Below, piece by piece: positions 59,904 to 64,000 of a stretch of DNA of 64,000 nt. The position numbers were made by a program, and so were the translations under genes. The stretch comes from an uncultured Erythrobacter sp. (GTDB taxonomy: Bacteria; Pseudomonadota; Alphaproteobacteria; Sphingomonadales; Sphingomonadaceae): the NCBI GenBank assembly GCA_947502305.1, contig CANMZA010000001.1, forward strand, positions 248,001-312,000, given 5' to 3'. Under the pieces are notes generated by a model. That model was not told where the DNA came from. It saw nothing but the letters and a program-made list of their open reading frames with translations, and did no database searches. Within the stretch, counting starts at the first letter, position 1; every line of letters starts with the position of its first letter.

Positions 59904-61276
59904 TGACCGCTGTGCCAGCTTTTTCGAACGGCTTTAGCTGGTTTGCAATCATGCGTATCGGTATCGTGCAAGCGTGCCTCGGCAGCTTCGTGATGCTGAC
60001 TTCAACAGTGCTTAACCGTTTGATGGTCGTCGAATATTCGATGGCTGCGGCGATCCCGGCGGCGTTGGTTGCGTGGCATTACGCCGTACAATTGTCACGG
60101 CCGCTATTTGGACACGGTGCAGATAGTGGGCGTAAACGCATGCCTTGGATCATTGGCGGAATGGCGGTTCTGGCGGGCGGGTCACTGTTGGCGACCCATG
60201 CGACCTTGATGTTCCAATCCGATTGGATTGCCGGTGCCATTTTGGCTGTTCTTGCATACACTTTGATTGGCGCGGGCGTCGGCGCGAGTGGAACATCCGC
60301 TTTGGCTCTGCTGGCATCCTCCGTCGCGCCGCGGCGACGAGCAGCTGCTGCGGCGGTGACATGGATCATGATGATCGCGGGCATTGTCATTTCCGCGATC
60401 ACCGTGGGCGAATTGATCAAACCATTCACGCCAGAGCGCCTGATTTTAGTGGCGAGCGGATTGGCTATCGTCGGATTTGTGATCACGATGATCGCAACCT
60501 TCCGCCTAGAAACTGGGCATCACGTCTTTGCCGAGACAGCGAAGGATGAGCCCGCACCCGAATTTAGAGAAGCGATCGTAGAAATCCTCAGTGAGCCTGC
60601 GGCTCGCCGGTTCACAATTTTCATCTTCGTATCGATGATCGCCTTTAGCATGCAGGATTTGATCCTCGAGCCATTTGCGGGCCTTGTTTTTGGCATGGCG
60701 CCAGGCGAATCCACGCAGCTTGGCGGTCAGCATCAAGGCGGTATCTTAGTGGGTATGATTGTCGCTGGAATTGGCGGGAGCGCGTTTGAAGGGCGGCTGC
60801 CTTCGGACTTGCGGATCTGGATTGTGACAGGATGTCTCGCATCGGCGGCAGGGCTGGCAGGATTGGCGGTCGCCGCGGTGACTGGGCCGGGCTGGCCGCT
60901 GGCAATCAACGTGTTTGTGCTGGGACTTGGCAATGGTGTGTTCGCGGTTGCCGCGATTGGCGCGATGATGGGATTGGCGGGGGCTGGCGAACGGACCCGC
61001 GAAGGCGTGCGAATGGGCGTTTGGGGCGCGAGCCAAGCCATTGCTTTTGGTCTTGGCGGATTGCTGGGAGCGTTAGGCGTTGATCTGGCGCGCCAAGTGC
61101 AAGCGCAGGATGGCAATGCGTTTCAAATCATCTTCGCCATTGAGGCGGCGTTGTTTGTGATCGCCGCAGCATTGGCAATCAGAGCAACTGGGCCTGCAAT
61201 CGGCAAGCGGGCAAGCCCCGCCCAAAAATTAGCGGAACACGACGAGAGCAATAGGGAAGCAGAGGCATTCGCATGA
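59903..61276 (+). CDS. PucC-family BCD transporter, between bchG and bchP
   Basis: 457 residues, twelve membrane helices. BCD-family features: GIVQACLGSFVMLTSTVLNR followed by LMVVE, HYAVQLSRPLFGHGADSGRK, SMQDLILEPFAGLVFGM, and GERTREGVRMGVWGASQAIA. Often named orf428/bch2 in phototroph clusters. Probably a pigment or light-harvesting assembly factor paralogous to LhaA at 46053. Overlaps bchG by one base and bchP by four. Confidence 0.9.
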   Translation: MTAVPAFSNGFSWFAIMRIGIVQACLGSFVMLTSTVLNRLMVVEYSMAAAIPAALVAWHYAVQLSRPLFGHGADSGRKRMPWIIGGMAVLAGGSLLATHATLMFQSDWIAGAILAVLAYTLIGAGVGASGTSALALLASSVAPRRRAAAAAVTWIMMIAGIVISAITVGELIKPFTPERLILVASGLAIVGFVITMIATFRLETGHHVFAETAKDEPAPEFREAIVEILSEPAARRFTIFIFVSMIAFSMQDLILEPFAGLVFGMAPGESTQLGGQHQGGILVGMIVAGIGGSAFEGRLPSDLRIWIVTGCLASAAGLAGLAVAAVTGPGWPLAINVFVLGLGNGVFAVAAIGAMMGLAGAGERTREGVRMGVWGASQAIAFGLGGLLGALGVDLARQVQAQDGNAFQIIFAIEAALFVIAAALAIRATGPAIGKRASPAQKLAEHDESNREAEAFA

Positions 61277-62481
61277 CAGAAAAAATCTATGACGCCGTCG
61301 TAATCGGAGGGGGGCCATCGGGCGCCACCGCTGCGACTGATCTAGCACTTGCTGGCCATTCGGTTTTGCTGATGGAGCGCGGCGGGCGGATCAAGCCCTG
61401 CGGCGGAGCGGTGCCGCCGCGTATGCTCGAAGATTTCGATATTCCCCATAGTTTGCTGGTTGCGAAAGCACGCTCTGCTCGCATGATCGCCCCTTCGGGC
61501 CGCGCCGTCGATATGCCGGTCGGAGAAATTGGCTATGTTGGCATGGTTGACCGTGAGGATTTCGACGAATGGCTGCGGGAGCGTGCCGAGCATTCGGGCG
61601 CAGAACGCCTCATGGGGACATTTGAAAAAGTTGAACGTGATGAACATGCGCATCCGCTGGTGACATTTCGCCGTGAACGCGGCGCGCCGATCGAAAGCGT
61701 CCGCGCGCGCTGTATCGTTGGCGCAGATGGCGCGCGCTCTGCAGTCGCAAAACAATGCCTGCCTGATGCGGAGCGGGTGAAATGCGTCTTCGCCTATCAC
61801 GAAATCATCAAATCGCCGGAACCGGATGCATTTGGTAGTACAGAAGTCTTTGATCCAAACCGCTGCGATGTGTTCTATCAGGGCAAATTATCGCCTGATT
61901 TCTACGCCTGGGTTTTCCCGCATGGCGACACTGCGAGTGTGGGGGTGGGTAGCGCCAACAAAGGGTTCTCTTTACGCGGCGCGGTGTCCACTATGCGTTC
62001 TGATCTTGATCTCACGCGTTGCGAAACTATCCGCCGGGAAGGCGCGCCAATCCCGCTCAAACCGCTCAAACGATGGGATAACGGCGCCGATGTTATTGTC
62101 GCTGGCGATGCAGCGGGTATCGTTGCCCCGGCATCGGGCGAGGGGATTTATTACGCCATGGTCGGCGGCCGCGTGAGTGCGGAGGCGGCGAGCACCTTTC
62201 TCAAAACCGGTGAAGCCAAAGCGCTGCGCACAGCGCGCAAACGCTTTATGAAAGAGCATGGCCGGGTGTTTTGGATACTCGGGATGATGCAATATTTCTG
62301 GTATTCCAGTGACAAACGGCGCGAGCGTTTCGTCGATATGTGCGACGACAAAGATGTCCAACATCTGACGTGGCAAGCATATATGAACAAGAAGCTGGTT
62401 CGCTCCAAACCCATGGCGCATATCAAGATCTTCTTGAAAGACACCGCGCACCTGCTTGGCCTTAGACCAGCAAGCAGCTAG
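61273..62481 (+). CDS. bchP: Geranylgeranyl diphosphate/bacteriochlorophyll reductase
   Basis: 402 residues, the usual length of BchP. N-terminal FAD motif VVIGGGPSGATAATDLALAG, then KPCGGAVPPRMLEDF and the late FAD motif IVAGDAAGIVAPASGEGIYY, and RKRFMKEHGRVFWILGMMQY. It reduces the geranylgeranyl tail to phytyl. Last of the bchG-pucC-like-bchP set; followed closely by tspO. Confidence 0.95.
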   Translation: MTEKIYDAVVIGGGPSGATAATDLALAGHSVLLMERGGRIKPCGGAVPPRMLEDFDIPHSLLVAKARSARMIAPSGRAVDMPVGEIGYVGMVDREDFDEWLRERAEHSGAERLMGTFEKVERDEHAHPLVTFRRERGAPIESVRARCIVGADGARSAVAKQCLPDAERVKCVFAYHEIIKSPEPDAFGSTEVFDPNRCDVFYQGKLSPDFYAWVFPHGDTASVGVGSANKGFSLRGAVSTMRSDLDLTRCETIRREGAPIPLKPLKRWDNGADVIVAGDAAGIVAPASGEGIYYAMVGGRVSAEAASTFLKTGEAKALRTARKRFMKEHGRVFWILGMMQYFWYSSDKRRERFVDMCDDKDVQHLTWQAYMNKKLVRSKPMAHIKIFLKDTAHLLGLRPASS

Positions 62482-62490
62482 CTTGCGCTC

Positions 62491-62979
62491 ATGAGCATGA
62501 GTAAAACTTGGATTCTGCCCGCTGTCTTGGCGGCAGTGGCAGCGGCGATTGTCGCAATTCTAGGCGCAACGATCACTGACCTTGGTCCTTGGTATCAGGG
62601 GTTGGCTAAGCCAGATTGGAACCCGCCTGACTGGGTATTCCCGATTGGGTGGACAGTGATTTACGCCTTGAACACTGGCGCGGTCGTCTCTGCATGGCGG
62701 GCGGCGCCGACGCCTAAGGTTTCAGATACGATCATCGGTCTGTTTGCGCTCAACGCCTTCCTGAATATCACCTGGAGCATGATTTTCTTCCGCATTCAGC
62801 GCCCCGATTGGGCGTTCATAGAAGTGATGCTTTTGTGGCTCTCTATCCTGGCGTTGATTCTTTATTGCGGTCGGCATTCGCGCAATTCGGCTTTGCTGTT
62901 TGCGCCTTATCTGATTTGGGTCACCTTTGCCGCTGCGCTCAATTGGGCGATTGTGGATTTGAACGGGCCGTTCGGCTGA
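62491..62979 (+). CDS. tspO: TspO/MBR-family tryptophan-rich sensory protein
   Basis: 162 residues with five membrane helices. Characteristic WYQGLAKPDWNPPDWVFPIG followed by WTVIYALN, FALNAFLNITWSMIFF and AALNWAIVDLN. TspO (CrtK) binds tetrapyrroles and negatively tunes photosynthesis genes in Rhodobacter. A second in-frame ATG is at 62497. Nine bases after bchP, so probably co-transcribed. Confidence 0.93.
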   Translation: MSMSKTWILPAVLAAVAAAIVAILGATITDLGPWYQGLAKPDWNPPDWVFPIGWTVIYALNTGAVVSAWRAAPTPKVSDTIIGLFALNAFLNITWSMIFFRIQRPDWAFIEVMLLWLSILALILYCGRHSRNSALLFAPYLIWVTFAAALNWAIVDLNGPFG

Positions 62980-62990
62980 CCTGACTGGCT

Positions 62991-63248
62991 ATGGACGTGA
63001 TAGCGGCCTTCTTCGCCAACGGGCACGCCGCAGAAGTGGTGTTAGTCGTGCTTGCGCTGGAGGGGCTTTGGCTCAGATGGCGCGGCTGGAGTTTAGCTGC
63101 AATCACAGGTTTGCTTGGCCCTGCGGCATTGATCGTGATGGGCCTGCGCGCCGCTCTGGTTGGCGCAGATTGGTGGTGGGTTGCGATACCGCTAGCGCTG
63201 TCTTTCCCACTGCATCTAATAGACCTGCGCAGCCGGCTTTCCTCTTAG
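62991..63248 (+). CDS. Small membrane protein next to tspO
   Basis: 85 residues with two or three membrane helices (about 13-30, 34-54 and 60-76) and a Trp-rich middle (GADWWWVAIPLALSFPLHLI). Eleven bases after tspO. No family function known to me, but a protein of this kind recurs beside tspO in phototroph clusters. Confidence 0.7.
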   Translation: MDVIAAFFANGHAAEVVLVVLALEGLWLRWRGWSLAAITGLLGPAALIVMGLRAALVGADWWWVAIPLALSFPLHLIDLRSRLSS

Positions 63249-63314
63249 AGCCAACCAATCAGATGCTCCTGTAAACTCCCGCTAGATTTCGGCGCCCAAC
63301 AGTCACACACAAAT

Positions 63315-63350
63315 AAGCCCGGCTGCGCATTTCTGCGGAGCCGGGCCTCT
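63315..63350. terminator. Hairpin terminator between small orf and pufM
   Basis: AAGCCCGGCT (63315-63324) and AGCCGGGCCT (63339-63348) form a strong stem extended inward by CGCA/TGCG. It sits between the end of the plus-strand bchG-tspO unit and the end of pufM, and can stop both. T-runs are short. Confidence 0.75.
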
Positions 63351-63417
63351 TTGAATTGACCTATGGCAGGTCTTTGTCTTCTTCTTCAGTGACCCAACGG
63401 ATCACACGGAGCGATTA

Positions 63418-64000
63418 CTACATAGGTGCGTAATAATGTTCCTGAGCCCACAGGTACCAATTGTCGACGACTGTGCCCGAAAGCAGAATGCCGATACCGC
63501 CCGTTAGCGTTGTGAGAACCGCGAACCACCACGCCCAACGGTGGATTGATTCCATCGTGGCGTTAAAGCCCATGGTCCAGCGCCAGAACAAAGCACCGCG
63601 CTCCGAGGCTGTGCCGCGGTCGGTGATCTGCTCAATCTCACGCTCACCGCCGTAACGGCCAAGTGCAAGGATCGTTGCCCCGTGCATGGCGAACAGCACA
63701 GCGGAGCCATAAAGAAACACGATCGAGAGTGCGTGGAAGGGATTGTAGAATAGGTTACCGTGAATGAGCGAGAAATTGTTCGTCCAATCAAGGTGGCTGA
63801 AGATCCCGTATGGCACCGCTTCAGACCAGCTGCCGATCAGAGCAGGGCGGATAAAGCCCAGCACCAAAAACAGCCAGATTGCCGACGCGAAGGCCCAAGG
63901 GATATGCATCCCCATGCCCAGCGCCTTGGCCCGCATATATGTACGGGTCCACCAGCATAGCACCGAAATCGTGAGGAACGCGCCGGTCAAGATAAACCAG
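63418..64000 (-). CDS. pufM: Photosynthetic reaction centre M subunit, C-terminal part (partial)
   Basis: The frame is open to the right edge; about 193 C-terminal residues are seen. The codon at 63990 is an internal Leu (TTG), not a start. Family residues are clear: [19 protein letters not shown] with the bacteriochlorophyll His and iron His, [20 protein letters not shown] with the iron-ligand Glu, and [20 protein letters not shown] with the last iron His. It ends [16 protein letters not shown]. The only thing downstream is a terminator, so no pufC follows. Confidence 0.97.
   Translation of the reverse strand, partial: WFILTGAFLTISVLCWWTRTYMRAKALGMGMHIPWAFASAIWLFLVLGFIRPALIGSWSEAVPYGIFSHLDWTNNFSLIHGNLFYNPFHALSIVFLYGSAVLFAMHGATILALGRYGGEREIEQITDRGTASERGALFWRWTMGFNATMESIHRWAWWFAVLTTLTGGIGILLSGTVVDNWYLWAQEHYYAPM

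Overview
The window comes from an alphaproteobacterial aerobic anoxygenic phototroph, most likely Erythrobacteraceae or another member of the Sphingomonadales. The right half (about 40.4-64 kb) is a photosynthesis gene cluster in an order I associate with that group: bchFNBHL-M-lhaA-puhABC-orf-acsF-puhE-hemA on the minus strand, ppaA/ppsR-bchG-pucC-like-bchP-tspO on the plus strand, and the 3' end of pufM on the minus strand at the right edge. The cyclase is the O2-dependent AcsF, ALA synthase (hemA) is inside the cluster, and PpsR/PpaA form a redox/light/cobalamin regulatory pair. Three PpsR-like boxes of the form TGT-N12-ACG lie in front of bchF and bchG. pufM is followed by a hairpin and no pufC.

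Layout. 0-2.1 kb: the end of a CHAT-domain protein and an FAD-linked lactone-oxidase-like protein. 2.5-19.5 kb: a multiheme redox locus. Its plus-strand operon encodes a pentaheme cytochrome, a lipoprotein with two GlcG/HbpS-like modules, an outer-membrane beta-barrel and a 10-heme cytochrome with LVIVD repeats. The facing minus-strand operon encodes a flavoprotein fused to two cNMP-binding domains and a four-cluster ferredoxin, a b-type-cytochrome-like membrane protein, an FHA-TM-10-heme fusion and a class III cyclic-nucleotide phosphodiesterase. A CcmI-like TPR protein is divergent from it. 19.5-28.3 kb: gdhA, csaA, a molybdenum hydroxylase set (2Fe-2S subunit, Mo subunit, cytochrome c, XdhC, MocA-like) and acetyl-CoA synthetase. 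28.3-32.6 kb: a TolC/HlyD/ABC set whose ABC protein has lost its ATPase motifs. 32.8-38.9 kb: two pyridine-nucleotide oxidoreductases (one fused to a TVP38 membrane domain), a NupC-like transporter, a CDP-alcohol phosphatidyltransferase and a DUF1499 protein. 39.2-40.5 kb: a lipoprotein cytochrome c and a lipoprotein cupredoxin next to the photosynthesis cluster.

The strongest candidate for an undescribed system is the 2.5-19.5 kb locus. Together its parts could carry electrons between cytoplasmic NAD(P)H/ferredoxin, the inner membrane, periplasmic hemes and an outer-membrane porin-cytochrome unit. It also carries apparent cyclic-nucleotide and FHA regulatory modules. I do not recognise it as Mtr, Pio or another named conduit. 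All functions here are inferred by reading motifs; no searches were run.
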